DNA of 64,000 bases from Owenia fusiformis. Taxonomy: Eukaryota; Annelida; Polychaeta; Sabellida; Oweniidae. The notes under the pieces were generated by a model. That model did not search any database. It was given only the letters and a program-made list of their open reading frames with translations, and was not told the origin of the DNA. The stretch lies in contig CAIIXF020000003.1 in the NCBI GenBank assembly GCA_903813345.2, forward strand, positions 23,577,248 to 23,641,247. The letters run 5' to 3'. A program made the position numbers and the translations under genes. Positions 12,501-27,500 of this stretch are shown here, in pieces. Position 1 is the stretch's first letter. Each line of letters opens with the position of its first letter.

Positions 12501-15500
12501 ATAAAAATTTGGACAACTAGAGAGATCACTTAAGTTATGAATCTCTGTTCCAATAACATAGATATCTCACAAAATACTAGTAATTTTCACCTTTAAGATT
12601 TGTCTGCATATTTTACAACTAATTTGATTGATCTAAATGCTGTTAAAAAGCGTCATCCAACTTCATTTAAAAAGAAATAATTTTCAAATTAAATCAACAT
12701 ACAGTTTTCTGTAAGTGAAATAAAAAATTATTTATTACTGACAGCAGGGAAATGAATTAACATGCCAATCTAGCATTACTTATGAAATTAAATTGATTGA
12801 AGTCTTAAGTTTTTGAATCCTAAATATTGCACCATACAAAGCAACATTTGAAATCATTTTTCAATACCAGGAAACAAGAAATGTTGCCACTTGCGCTTCT
12901 TGGTAATTTGAAATATATTGCCTCCTGCACATATAACTCGTACATTCCTTCATAATGGTAGAAAAACATTCAATCTTTCATGAAATATAAACAAGGCATT
13001 AACATGACAAAATATCACAACCAATTTGTAGCCCTATAACCTAAATTTTGCAAGATTTCGCAGGACATTTGAAGGGTTACACTGGACCTGCAAATAGCCA
13101 TTCAATCTTTCATGAAATATAAACAAGGCATTAACATGACAAAATATCACAACCAATTTGTAGCCCTTTAACCTAAATTTTGCAAGATTTCACAGGACAT
13201 TTGAAGGGTTACACTGGACCCGTAAATAGCCTAATTTTGGTCAAATTTGCGGGACAATCCTGCAAGTTGCGGGATGCTTGACAGCCCTAAAGGTCGTTAT
13301 TCACCTGTCTGGATGATACTGGGGATATCCCTCAGATGATACCAATACTTCCCTAAGATCATCCCTGAGATATTTCCCATATCAAATCCCTCCTGGTGAA
13401 TAACAACTTTTCTTCAAAAGATTAAATGTACATAATTATCATTGCATGGTCATATGACCATAATATTGATGAATTATTGACTGGTATTAAAACCTATAAA
13501 ACAAACACTGTGCATCATTGTTAGCTCACATCACATAAACCTGGATACAATACAATAAACATCACTGCATCATGATGTTCTTGTCTAAAAAAATATTGAT
13601 TGTTATCCTATGTTCAAGTTTTATAATTAATATCATGCTTCTTTTAAATTACAATAAAAGGAATACAACAGAACCTATAAACTATACAAATGATAAAACA
13701 AAAGAACATAAGAAAAGAAATGTGAATAATTCCACTGAAAATTGGATTTGGGAGAAAGGAAGCAAGATGACAAGATGGAAATTTCAAAATGGAAAGCATC
13801 GGAAAGAAAATGAACATCAAGAGTCTAAATCCACAGTTCTAACTCAAGTTGAGTCTATGCTGTACAAACGACATCAATCGATGAAACAACAATGCAACAA
13901 AACAAAACCAGAAACTCATCCTAAATTAGACTTTATTTTGGTTAGTGAGAAGTTAAAAATGGTTTACTGTATGGTGCCAAAAGTAGCCTCATCGTCATGG
14001 TTAACTGTACTTCTTACCTTGCATATGGAACATCCACCGAAAGATAAAGAGGTTTTTGAAATTTGGAATAAAAATGTGAAACCTCCACATTTGACAGATT
14101 ATTCTAAACAAGATCAGAAAAGAATATTATCTGAATATTTTAAGTTTATGTTTATAAGAGACCCCTTAGATAGATTAATATCTGCTTGGGATGACAAATT
14201 TAATCACGTAAAACTTTACTTCTCAAAACGATATGGTCGTGACATGATTAAAAAATATCGAGAAAATCCTTCAGGAGAGGCACTGAGGACGGGAAACAAA
14301 GTGAAACTTGAGGAAATGATTAGTTACGTCAGGGATATTGCCGAAATAAAGTATGCAGATGAACACTGGCGGCCTATGACTGACCTTTGCGACCCATGTG
14401 CGATAGATTATGATATGTATGGAAACTTCTACAACATAGAAGAGGAGAGCAAGTTTGTGTTCAAGAACATTAACACTAACATATCCAATATGCCCTTTAC
14501 AAATGCAGGTATCCATAGAAAAGGCATGAAGAGAACAAGCCACGATTACTACAAAACTGTTGAAAGAAATAAGCTGATAGAGTATTATTCTAATATTTCC
14601 ATTAAAAAAGTGGTAAAACTGCAGAACCAGTACAAACAAGATTATGAATTATTTTCTGATGCATTTCAGTTTAAAAAGTTAGTTGAGGATTAAGGAATAT
14701 CATGTATTAGGTAGTGGGTATAATAAACCAGATAACAAAGATAGGACATTGTATTATTATTTTGATGCCATTAGCCAGAGACCTATACTTTCCAATAGTT
14801 TCCAAAAATGACCCAAAATATCAGTGTCTGTTTGTTAGCGACATCCATACCTTTTTAGAAGGTAATAGTGTGGTAAGAGGGGGAGAAACCCCAGGGTTCA
14901 AAGATGACATACGCTTATAATGTAAATCTGTATTGAGATGACATCGTCGCTGATTGGTTTAGCGAGTCGATCGTTGATTGGTTTAAAACTAGGTCAATTT
15001 GAAAACCAAGATGGAGGGTACGTTTTCAACAAAAAGAGGTGCGCGAAGGAGGAAATCGTATGTCATCAATTGAATCATGGGGTTTTCCCTCCTCTTTACT
15101 GTGGTGTTCAATATTATGTTGGATTCCCTTGCCAACTCTCTTTGGTTATACAGGGTGGACCAAAAAACGACTATATTTTTTATTTGGCAATTATTTTTTG
15201 ATATACTGCATGCATTTCAAATTTATGATGCAAATGCAGGAATCATTTCTACAACTGTTCCTAAAATTGGATAGATGATTGATATTGATAGCTGAATACC
15301 AGTCAAAATCCATGGATTTTCAAAAAAGTTATATCAAAATAAAAAATATGGACATTTTTTGGCCCACCCTGTATAAACACATATCTTACCTCTTGTATAC
15401 AAGATCCCAGAGAAAAGCGCAAGAGTTTGCAGACTTCACCCAGATTGGAGAGAGAACTTGCCCTCACGAAGGAGTCGCCATTTTTAGCACCATTTAGGAA

Positions 15501-18500
15501 GGTATTGATCAACAGGTCCCTGTACATTGGAATAAGTTCACCTAGAATCATAGACAACCAATCGATGTTTTATTTACTTTCAAATTAAAATAATCCTAGA
15601 TGACCTTCGTGTCATGTATAATACTACACGTCACACACGCAAGGGATGGTGAGTCCAATTATGATTAATTGCGGAATAACAAATAAGCTTCATTAAGGGG
15701 AGGGGTAAATTATGGTTTCTTTAGCCAATAGTGTTGATTTCTATTCATCATCAAGTGAAAGACAAATCAACATTTTAATATTTTGTTAGATGAGTGGAGG
15801 AGGTCAAACCAAAATGAAATTAATAATTGTTTTTCAACATCTGTTGATAATTTGACACCATTCCTAAGTAGATTATGAGATTAAGATTTAAAACTTGTCT
15901 CTACCACTTGAAAAATATATTTTGCTATGCATTTAAAATTTTAGATTAAGCTCAGCTCCAACTCTAAAATATCCCAAATTTCAAAAATCTAGAACAGCCT
16001 GCAATTTGCAACATCAACAGACTTTATTACAAAACTATTTCCCTCAAAATTGGTCACCTAGTATTATAAAGAGGCATGGCTTGTGAAAATTATAAAAAGT
16101 GCACCAGTTATAACTTCTCAAAGGCAATCAATTTCCACTACAGTTTGGACCATAAATAAATGATTTGTCGATTTTCCATCACCATTTCCAAACCATGGTG
16201 GTTTGAAAGCCCATCGTTTCCAATATTGTCTAGATACAATATCCCCTAAAATTTGTATATTTTACATTTTGTGTAATCTCATCCACTGATGTAATAGCCT
16301 CTTGAAAATTCTCTAATTTTTAACATGGGAAATCCTCACTTCAGCAAATCCATGACTCATTTATTCATTGTCCAAACTGTATGTATGCAATTTTTCAAGA
16401 TAGATGATATTTTCAGAAAAGAAGAGCCAATAAGGCTTATTGATGGTGCAAGATACAAGCTATTCTGAATTCAGAAAATGCCATCAAGCTCCTTCAATAT
16501 AATAATTATATAATGTGATGTGTAATGGGATGAATTGAAAAGCGATAAAGGTAAAAACCACATTTCCCATGTTATTTTCCTATAGGGAAAACTCGTGCTA
16601 TCCTTTGTTTTCAGCATGATTTTGGACATCGAAAATTGATATCTTCAAAACTAGACTTTCAATACCATTCCATTCCATTGAAGATGATTTATATCCCTTG
16701 TTGAATAATCTTTTCATGCAATAAAAATCAGAAAAAGAAGATCCTCTTTTAAGCAAATAAGTAAAACATTTGGAAAAAAATTGTTGATGTGGAGTCCCTA
16801 TTTTTATCATCATGGGGACTTCAATTAAAAGAAAACATATTGTTTTAATATAAACCACTTTATTTATGCCCAAAAAGTACTCATGGTGAAAGATATGATG
16901 ATAGATATGATAAAATCACTTGCCATACTGCACATGGACCTTAGTCAATATGTTTACATGTTTATGTAACTAAACTTAATTTTTATTTTTATTATTGAAA
17001 TATAGTAACATTTTAAACTTTGTTATATCCATTTATATTTTGATCAGTTTCATTTCATACTAATTATCAAAAAATGAATAGAGGGGGAGCAGCCCAATTC
17101 AACAAATCTGCAAGATTTATTTTATAACAAGAAAGTTTATTAATAAATTTCTAAATAAACGGAAGAGGGGGTGGGGAGTAATTTTTGGGGAGTTTTTTTA
17201 TGACATTTTGTAACTCATTTTTTAAAACAGCATCAGCATTCATTTTCTGGTGATAATATCATCTGTATACATTATTTACAGGTTGTAGACCTCCACTCCT
17301 TGTTTATAACAAAAAGATCGACTTTTGTATGCTGGTGACATTCCACCTTTTTATACAGATCTCACACCTTAGAAGTATATCAGTTAAGAAAAATTAGAAA
17401 TACGAGATCTGTTCGTAAACTTTCTAGTGAAAAATAAATCTTGCAGATTTGATGAATTTTCTAGCAAAAATCAGATGCCCCCCTCCATTCATTTTTTCCA
17501 ATCACCCGAGTGTAATTGTGGTGTTTCATGTGTTAACAGGTTAAGCTGAATTGATAAGCTAAAAATAACTTTGGCAGATGAAGATGAATTCTAATGTTCA
17601 TTTCTATCAAACTTAGTATCCGGGTGAATGACAATATCTCATCAATGCCAAGTTTATAATACATGAATGTTGCTAAGGGTGGGCAAATATGCCCATAGAT
17701 AAGCTACTCTATGGCATGTCATAAGGACCTGCTCAAAGTCTCATAGAAGGGTGAGCAAATGATAATTCAATTAACTTATCAATGCCAGGTTTATAATAAA
17801 TGAATGTTGCTAAGGGTGGATGAGTATGCCTATAGATAAACTTCTCATATGGCGTGATATTTTAATTACCTGCCCGGAGTCTCACTGACATGTATGACTC
17901 AATCATATGTCATTTAGAGTTCAGGATTATTATAATGCCCACAGGTTATTTCTGATTGCCTGTAGACAGTCCAATAAATTTGAAAGAGTGAAAAAAACTT
18001 TTGAAAATAAATAAATGAATCAAAATAGACTGAATTATGAATATTCTCATAATAAAACACTCTGTTAATAGTTTATATAAACAATGACTAAAATTAAAAG
18101 GCAATCAAGAGATCAAAGGGATTGTAAAAATGCAATCAAGGACTAAGAAAACACAATCCTTTCATTGTGACTTGGTGTGGAATTTGGCTTGTAGAGATCA
18201 AAGGGATTAATTTTGTTTTCATACCATCTCACACCAGCAGTATGGTGTGACTTAGTGTTAGACAGCAGGGGTTTAATCTCTTAATTTTCACTCTTAATTT
18301 TCACTCCAAGTCACACCATGATTGTGGTGTGACTTGGTGTTAGATGGTAGAAAATATTTTTCATACCAAGAAACACCAGAAATGTCCCATTCACACCATA
18401 CCCTGATTACTAGTGTATAAGATAATGACTATGAGTCAGACTGCATGATGAAAATCTGTATTAATATGATAGTAAGTATAGGCTATTACTATAAGTAGAC

Positions 18501-21500
18501 CTTACTGTTTTGTAGCTATTAATTTTATCGGATAATTTTGTTATTGTATAACATGTAACCGACATATAACAAGTATCAGTTATTTTCAATATTTGCTTAA
18601 ACACAATCAAATATTTGAATAGTCTAGGCTTATCCAGGATGTGTCACAATTCAAGATTTAATTGTGATAATGGTCCTGTTGTAAAATATAGAAATATAAT
18701 AAAAATACAATGAAATTAGAGAAATTACCATAACATAAAAATATGGCGTCAACTCTAAATGAGATTATAGTTTACCATAAGAAATAAGAAAAAAGAGAAT
18801 TTTAGCATGTCTCGTAACATTTCAGTAAAGCAATGATATAATGTTTTGTCTGGATGAAACCATATGAACAAATTGACATTTTTAATACAATTTTTATTCA
18901 TCTTGTTTTTACTTTAATTTCAATTTCATTGAAATAGATAGATAATTATTTTCTTTTATTGGACATATTTTAATTTTTATAACTATCAGATACATAAGGG
19001 TAATATGAAAAGTGGCCCACTAAAACTGATGATTATTCAAGTTTTAAAAGGGAACTTTGTAATACCCTGCCATGTTATTTTCCCCGAATTAGCCACCTGG
19101 TGGCGAAACTGGTAACTACCTACTCGCATATGAGTAATTGCCTCGCCAATTTTACAGAAAATATTAATTTTTTATCACAACTGAAATTGGGAAAATGAGT
19201 TAAGAAAGGGTTGTATTTCACTTTAAACTCAAATTTTAAATTCAAGATTTTGCATTGCTCAAAAAATCATAGATTTAAGGGATTTTATGGAATTTCCACA
19301 AGTTTACAATAGACATGACGTCACAACCTTCTTTTTCCAGAACTACTAACTGGTATACGGACACTTCAGACACTGTCTATAAAATCTAAATATTTTGAGC
19401 ATCCCCTGCCATATCTGATAAGCTTGGGAACATAGACCCCATATGCTGGGATTCCCACTCAGGGATGAAGTTCTCCGTAATGGTGAGGGTCTCAATCAAA
19501 TCTTTGAATAATGCATAATAATGTAATGTCCCTGTAACTACTAATAAGATACGACTACAATACAGTATTTGTAGAAATGCAATTTGAAACTGCATCTTTC
19601 TCATAACTGTTTAAATTCTACAGATAACATAACTTTACGGGTTAATAATTATTACATAATTAAAGCAAATGATATTCTTTCACTCATGTTATACCTAGAG
19701 ATCTGGTTGATTTAACAAGGGCTTCCCCAAGTTTTATCCTCGTCTCCATGGTGATGTTGTTGTCAGACTTTTGTGAGAATTCATTCACCAGTAAGGGGAC
19801 AACCTGGAAAAGTAAATAAATAAACAACTTTAAAATTTGTTTATAATGGGACAAATCCAATTATTTTTATCTAGTCTGAACTATTAATGGGTGACTGACT
19901 TTGTGAAAACAATAAAGTGGAGGAGGGAGTTCAATTTCAAGAAATTATGACATGATGATGCTAAATTGGGAAGTTGATTCAATTGAAAACTTAAAAAGAA
20001 TCCATGGGCCCTGTGCTCACAAAGTGAAAGAGAACCTTTTTACACCAAACGCTTTTGAATACTTCTGATATTAAGTATCTGGCTGTAGTTACATTCTAAA
20101 CGGTATTATTGAGAAAAATCTATACCCTTGCGATGGCATCTATAAATACATAAAATATTTAGTAATATATCTCAACATTATAAATACATTTGTGATATAA
20201 TGATGTTGCCATATCCATATGATATGAACAATATAATTCATTAGCTTTCAAATAGTGTTATATCTTAAGAAATAATCAGACACCTGGATTTAAAAGTGAA
20301 ACAGAACAAAACATATTGCTATTATTACCTTGTCATGACATGAGTTGCTTAGAGATACGAGACCATTAATAGCACTAAGATAGATGTAGGTATCATCATG
20401 TTTTAAGCACCCTTTGAATGTTTCAAACAACCAGTCTTGTTTGCAAAGTGTAGCAGGGGTCCTTTTTTGTATCTGTCGCGTCAGAGATATCAATGCATGG
20501 CCTTGTACTGGCACCAAGGGGTCCTTTAATTCTTCAACAGCCTGCTGAAATAATTCATCATCTGATGCTGTCCCTAATTCTTGATCTGATGTCAGGTCAC
20601 TAGAGGTCTCAACAAACTTAGATTTCATCGAATCTTTAGACCCCTTAGCAACATCCTCAGTTATATTTTTAGACTCCATCTTATTGACCGTGGTTTTGTT
20701 TTTAACCTTGGTGTTTTCACTTTTGTGTTCTTCATCATGAGCATATGTAGCTGCCAATTCTTCAACTAGTGTACTCCTAGTTGATGGATCATTTGTCTGG
20801 TTAGGGGCTTTTGCATCTTCTGACTTCTTTTCGCTTCGCTTCTTGATTGTATCAACTTTTTCTGAAAAAAGGGTATTAGTTTATGAAAACACAGAATGAA
20901 ATGGTCACTCCTTAAGTCCAATTTATTTGTTTTATAACTCAACAAAATCATACATGTAGCTGAACAAGTGACTTTTAAATGTGATTTGGTGATTTTTAGT
21001 TTCTTTTCTGTCAATTTTATTTCTATTCCACATTTGTACTTCAGGTGGTCAAATCTTTATCTAATGAGACAATTCCTCATGTTTAGCAGGCAGTGATCTC
21101 CAAAGCATTAGCTCATTAGGTTTATGCTTCCTGTTAAAATCTGTTTGCAACTTGCCACGTATCACATATTGAAATGAACTATATTCTGACCATAACAGCA
21201 GGTAAAATAAAATTAGGATTTCCCACTCTGATGAGAGAAAATCCTGGGAATACCACTGGTAACAACAAACAATAAAAAACAAATAAAATGACAAACACAA
21301 TGATTTACAATAAAAAGTATCTGCATAAGAAACATACCTTGTAAAAGCTTGCTCCATGCTGCACCCTGTGTTCCTATGGCAACCGCAAGATCATTGGCTA
21401 ATTCTGTAATCTTTGGATTCTCAAACACACTGCTGACTGTTTGAAGTAGAGGTAGGAGAGAATTCATGTCTTTCTTATCCTCCTTTGTCAACTAAAAAGA

Positions 21501-24500
21501 TCAGGATTTATGAAATGAATGTTTAATTAATGCCCTTTTCTTTCCTACATTAGACTAGCAAACAAAAATCAGACACTTTAAACACAGTAGATGTGTATTA
21601 TATGAAAAAGTTTCCTGAAAATGACTTCAATACTTTTTGTCAAAAATAGATTAAACATTAAAAAATGTTTAAGAAGAGCACTGAAATGTGCAGAGGGCAT
21701 ATTATGGAACTAGTTTTTACATTAAAATTGAAATTTTAAAATTAAAATTTCTGAAAAATACCTGAAAATTGCTATACCAGGTAAAATAGATGCCATGAAT
21801 AGGCATAAAATGAATGAATGTAGTTACAACTTAATATGAATAGCAGATTTATTTTGTGGCACCATTGTTGACGAATGAATAGGCAAACTGATGGAAGGAG
21901 CAATGGAAGGATGCATTGTCAATCCGATAAGCTCACATAACAATGTCATAATAGCCACATCATTTATTGCTCCAAATCTTACCTCGGTTGATGTTCCTAA
22001 TATGGTCATGAGGAGGCTGAGTGCGAGTGTAACACTCTCACACTCAAATGCATCATGAAGGTCTTCATCAGTGTCACATGACTGCAGTCGCACACCTCTT
22101 TCTAATGTGAACTACAATTGAGATTCTCATGAGAAATACATGTATGTAGCACTGCTGAGGGTGTTTCAATTGCTCGCATTTAAATATTCAAATTTTGAAA
22201 AACATGGATCACTAATGTCTCAGTTACATTTGATCTACAGCAACTGTATGGTGGATGTATCTTTCCAAAATCGGGAAAAATATGCAGCATAAAATATAGG
22301 GATAAGCAGTATGGTGTAGATTCTCTATATTGATTTTGTGAAGATATGGCCGCCGTTAGCCCACAGTTGAGCAAAGGTGACTGAGGTTTCAAGCCTGGGG
22401 TTTCAAGGTATTACAATAATTTTTTCTCTTTTATTTCATTAAGGAATTTTCCTCAAGTTGATATACATAGCTATAATCTTATATCGCAACTTTTTAACAT
22501 TACCTTAACAATGAAAAAAAATTAAAACTTATAATTATAAACTGACATGAACAAAAATGCTGTGGAATATAACACATTATGAAAAGAAATTTGACAAATT
22601 CTTTAGACTCGTGACATACCTTCACAAACTGTACAACATGTTTAACTTGACGTAAGCAGGAATGTCCCAGTTCATCACACATCATAGCAATTAGATTAAC
22701 TGTAGCTAGACGTCCTTGAATTTCAGCGAATAATTCCTGCTCCTTATCTGCCTCATTGTACAGGGTTTCCTTTAATTGGTCATTCACTTCACATGATGAC
22801 AGAATCTTTGTAAGCTCCTAAATAAACATTTACTTTTTGCACCTTTAGAATGCTGACACACCAAAACAGGGTGCTTCCAAAAAATGTACATAAAATACAA
22901 CACACGATCATGTCAACTTATTCAAATTTACCAACTAAAATGAATGACAAATAGCAAGGCTAGTTAAAGCTAATAGTGATCCTAGAATGATTGGACCAGC
23001 AGCAACATGTTTGTACTTGCTGTAATTGATTTGTTCCTATAACTTATTCTTAAACTTAAAAGAATGTTTTGAGATATGTAGACGAGGATAATTACACTGA
23101 CCTGTAACACTGCAATAAATGTGCTGGCAGTTAGACTGTCATCTTTCAATGTCTTAAGAAGTGCCACCACTGTCATAGCTCTCAGCTCTTGTATGTGAAG
23201 TGACTCTCCTATGTCTCTGGAAAATATAATTGTCAAAGATTATTTATCACATTTACAATACATTAAACTAGATATGAGTTGTGATACAATTTGTATATGA
23301 AATGTAAGCCTACAGGGTGGTCCAAAAAAGTGAACCCCTGCAACTGGCCATATTTCCCTTATTACTTGCAGGAATTCTTTTTTATTTTCACATAATGTAG
23401 AGGAAGGTCTAAAATTTATGTTGGTACCATACATTATTTTTAGTCTTGAAATTTGCAGAAATTATAAGCTCTAACCAGACATTACTGAAAATGGACAAAT
23501 TGTGATTTTCAATATCCGCGATTCTTCAACCCTTTAACACCTTTCCCCTGAGAATTTTTTAAGCTGCAGTCTTAAAGAACTAATATTTTCTGACTTTGTT
23601 CAACTTTAAATCCTGGCTTAATTATCCCATCGAACGAAGTTCGGAGGGATATAGGGAACGCCTCCGTCCGTCCGTACGTCCGTCCGTACGTCCGTCCGTC
23701 CGGGCAATAACTCAAATACCGTTGGCCCGATTTTATTCATATTTTGTACACATATACCCTATGGGGGTAGAAGTTCTGCTCGAAAGCCGATTTTCAAAAT
23801 GGCCGCTCATTTAAAAATGGCGGCCATTTTAGTGCCGATTTTACAGTAATTTAGGTGCAATATGTAAAACTGTAATAGCAATATGTTTTAAATGTAAAAA
23901 ATTATATAGGACATTAATAAAGCTAGAAATGTAGATATTAAAAAAGCACATGGCAGCCATCTTGAAAAATGGCGGCCTTTACTCGTTATTTTACGATTTT
24001 TGCTGTAACTCGAAAAGTAGTGGAGCGATTTTGTTCATATTTGGTATGTGAATACTATAGGCATGGCACACTGTCTAATGACACTTTTGGTAGAAGGCGG
24101 CCATTTTGAAAAATGGCGGACATTTTGAAAAATGGCCGCCATTTTAACTTATTTTACTAAAACTCGAAAAGTAGTGGAGCGATTTTGTTCATATTTGGTA
24201 TGTGAATACGTATAAGCATGGCACACTGTCTAATGACACTTTTGGTAGAGGGCGGTCATTTTTCAAAATGACCGCCATTTTAACGTATTTTACTATAACT
24301 CGAAAAGTAGTGGAGCGATTTTGTTCATATTCGGTATGTGAATACTGTAAGCATGGCACACTGCCTAATGACACTTTTGGTAGAAGGCGGCCATTTTGAA
24401 AAATGGTGGACATTTTGAAAAATGGCTGCCATTTTAACTTATTTTACTATAATTTGAAAAGTAGTGGAGCGATTTTGTTCATATTTGGTACGTGAATACG

Positions 24501-27500
24501 TATCAGCATGGCACACTGTCTAATGACACTTTTGGTAGAAGGCGGCCATTTTTCAAAATGGTCGCCATTTTAACGGTTTTTACTATAATTCGAAAAGTAG
24601 TGGAGCGATTTTGTTCATATTTGGTATGTGAATATTATAAGCATGGCACACTGTCTAATGACACTTTTGGTAGAAGGTGCCCGTTTTGAAAAATGTTCGA
24701 TGGGATTCACTACGCTTTGGCGTTGCCGTTGTTCTGGTTATGGCTTAAAACTAGCATCCTACATTTGTTAGTTGCAAAGTTATTGTGATCCAAAGAGATG
24801 TGCTAAGCTTCCACAGACGAAAACATTTATAGTGAAATCATGAACATAGCCCTATATGATCTTGAAATGTCAATATCTTCAAAAATCATGGACCAATTCT
24901 AATGATATATGGCTCAAAACATTGAATATTGGATTTTCTTTTGATTTTTAAAGATATTTGATGAAGGGGTTATCAGATTCCTGGTCACAGGGGGCACCTT
25001 CCTTCCATAAGAGGCCCCCCTCTAACTGTTAGTGTAGGTAACATACCCCTGTTGAACATTTAAAAATGCTTCAAAATGATGAATGAAAGTGTGAAATGTG
25101 TTTTCTGCTTGAATAGTGTCCCCTTTTTCATATGGTAGGGTTTTAAACTTGTATCTCTAACTGAAAGCTGTTAAAGATCATCCAATGTGTTTTAACAATT
25201 TCCGTTAATCACATTTGTAAAATTTTGTACAATATCTAATTTCCAGGCATGTTTGTTAAACGCTTGTAATTTCTTCAAAATTTAAGACTGAGAATAAATT
25301 ATGGCATCAACCAAAATTTTAGACCTTTCTCTACAACATGTGATAATATGAGCCAATTCATGCATGTATTAAGAAAAATGTAGCCTGTTGCAGGGGTTCA
25401 CTTTTTTTGGACCACCCTGTAGTTGTAAGTGACATATGTGGCTTATCATTTGTAAATACCTGTCAGGACTGTATGAATTCAAAAGAAAGTGAACAGAATC
25501 AGGAACAAAATTCATCCTAATATACGTAACATTAAGGAGATGCTTGCCTTGTTGTGCTCCTTGTTGCTATGACAACCCCTCCATCACACCCATTCGCAAA
25601 GTCCAGCCTCTGGTCCATCATTGGGAAGTCAGTCAAAGCTTGGGATCTTGCACATGACAACAAAAACTCTGCACATTTTTCTGTTGGAAGTTCCTTTAAT
25701 AGCTTTATCAGCAGCTCTTCAGTACAGATTCTGAAAATACATGTATATATAAAATATTAGCTTTTTGTGAAAAATCTCTCAACTGTGCAGAATTTTTTCA
25801 AGGGAATATTCCTTGCCAGACACTATGTAAAATTCCAGTAGTCTGATTGGTTGGTTACTGTGTGATCAGCAATCTCACAAGTTACTAGAGGTAACCAGTG
25901 ATGACATTTCATATTTTTGCCTTGGATCATCATGACTTCATACTATTTCACAGACAAATACAAAAAATGATATGACGTCATATTATTCCAAAGCGAAATC
26001 TCAAAACATGTAAAACATAATACATTTACTAGCATCAAAATTGCTAATCAGATCATTTAAATGGCTTAACATTAACAAAATGCTTACGTGTGGTATGTAA
26101 CATAGCGAGCATAATGAAAAACTATTTCAGACACGTAAAATACATAAAGATAAATGCATCTCAATATATTCAACATTTAGAATAAAATTTGCAAAATGCA
26201 TGTTAAAATCATTCTTATCGCAGTCAATTTTTTATGCTAACGTTAATTTTATTCCAGGAAAGTAGTGGGTAATTTTACTAAAATTCAAATCTGTATGCTA
26301 TCATTGAAAATACCACCATCCTCATTGCAATTATGCTTTACTAATTGTTCATTATCTGTAATCAGTATTAAGTTTTGAGGTATATTTCATTTTCTATACA
26401 TTGTAATGTGAAAGGTTTTGGTATATATCAATTGCATCAATTTTATCCTTTGTTCCTCTTTAGTTTTTTTCAACTTTCATCAATAACATTGTTTGTTTTT
26501 CTATCAGGAAAGTTTGAATAAGCTACATACATATAGAATGGTATTGAAAGTCTAGTTTTGAAGATATCAATTTTCTATGACCAAAATTATGCTGAAAACA
26601 ATGAATAGCATGAGTTTTACCATGGAAATAATCTCCATTTCTGATATTTCCATGAAATTCAGTCATAGGTACATATAGGTATATATCTACAATTGTACAT
26701 TTGTTTATCCATATTCTCAAAAGTATTATAGAGTCAGAGCTCAGGAATAATAGACATTGTTAAGATTGTATCTTCTCTCTGACTTCCCGTGAGCAATTTG
26801 TTAAAAAATACTCTATAGCGGTTCCTGCATATTATTAAACAAAATGAATAATTTTTTCAGATATTCGAAATGATTTATGTGTAATTTATTTAAATAACTT
26901 TAATGCTGATATGTATCAAAGAGAAAAAGGATATTTAAAGAGGGGACATCGCCAATTCCGATCATCTGCTGACAAAGGCACTTGTGAAAAGATCCTAATA
27001 AGGTAAGACTCTCATTTATACCTTCCAGGAATTCTAAATCATTGTATTATTGGACTGAATTACAATGCTCACTGAAAAAAGTTTTAAAAAATATTCATTG
27101 CTTATCGGAAGTTAATAAGGGTCATATGAATTCATTTTTCAGATAATCAAAAATATGAAATTAATTGAGTTTTGACATAACTACTGAAAATGCCATGCCC
27201 CAAAGAGGACATCAATTGCAATAAAAAGGAATATATTAAAGCCATGTCAATATTTTTGTCAAGCTTACATGTATATCAATATTAATACTCTTAAACATAT
27301 TGAAAATATATTAATATCCATGGGCGTAGCGCTATTTTTCTAAGTAGTACGCCACCACCACAAGAACAAGAGTTGGTTGAACAAAAAACGAGCATTCAGG
27401 GGGGTCTGGGAAAATGTTGAAATTTGGCTGTATTTGGAGCGAATTTGCAACCATCTGGTACGCCTGTGCGTACACAGCGTACTGGGCGCTACGCCCATGA

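Larger units (their letters stand above)
10841..13571. other. Region between the UGT and sulfotransferase genes, no further gene
   Basis: AT-rich sequence between the divergently transcribed UGT and sulfotransferase, so it must contain both promoters. It holds a long palindrome (11715-12023), a 132-bp tandem duplication (12967-13230) and a small inverted-repeat element (13289-13411), listed separately. A TATA-like box for the sulfotransferase is at 13493-13502. Confidence 0.6.
15542..19694. other. TANGO6 intron 13, no nested gene seen
   Basis: A 4.15-kb intron containing a MITE (16139-16381), an inverted copy of a dispersed repeat (about 16600-16680, matching 26520-26600 and 37720-37800), an imperfect tandem duplication (17622-17890) and a hairpin (18306-18337). 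A 72-codon minus-strand open frame at 19386-19604 could not be placed in any family or spliced into TANGO6. Confidence 0.55.
23217..25547 (-). other. TANGO6 intron 7, GC-AG type, filled by a nested transposon
   Basis: The donor reads ACAAG|GCAAGC (25548/25547) and the acceptor TTTTCCAG. Using GC joins exon 7 to exon 8 in frame (AG|A); no GT donor exists before the in-frame stop. Most of the intron is the inverted-repeat element at 23311-25421. Confidence 0.75.

Noticed and set aside
14271-14639. 122-codon minus-strand frame
   Set aside because: It is the antisense shadow of the sulfotransferase coding region.
19386-19604. 72-codon minus-strand frame with a coding-like stretch (ITENFIPEWESQ)
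   Set aside because: It cannot be spliced into TANGO6, because exons 13 and 14 already join in frame without it. No family was recognised and no clear splice sites were found.
22180-22392. 70-codon minus-strand frame between TANGO6 exons 9 and 10
   Set aside because: Intronic; exons 9 and 10 join directly in phase 0 and the frame has no family similarity.
24189-24689. Open frames on both strands repeating a 'HGTLSNDTFGR'-like phrase
   Set aside because: They are the tandem repeat of the 23624-24712 element read in frame.
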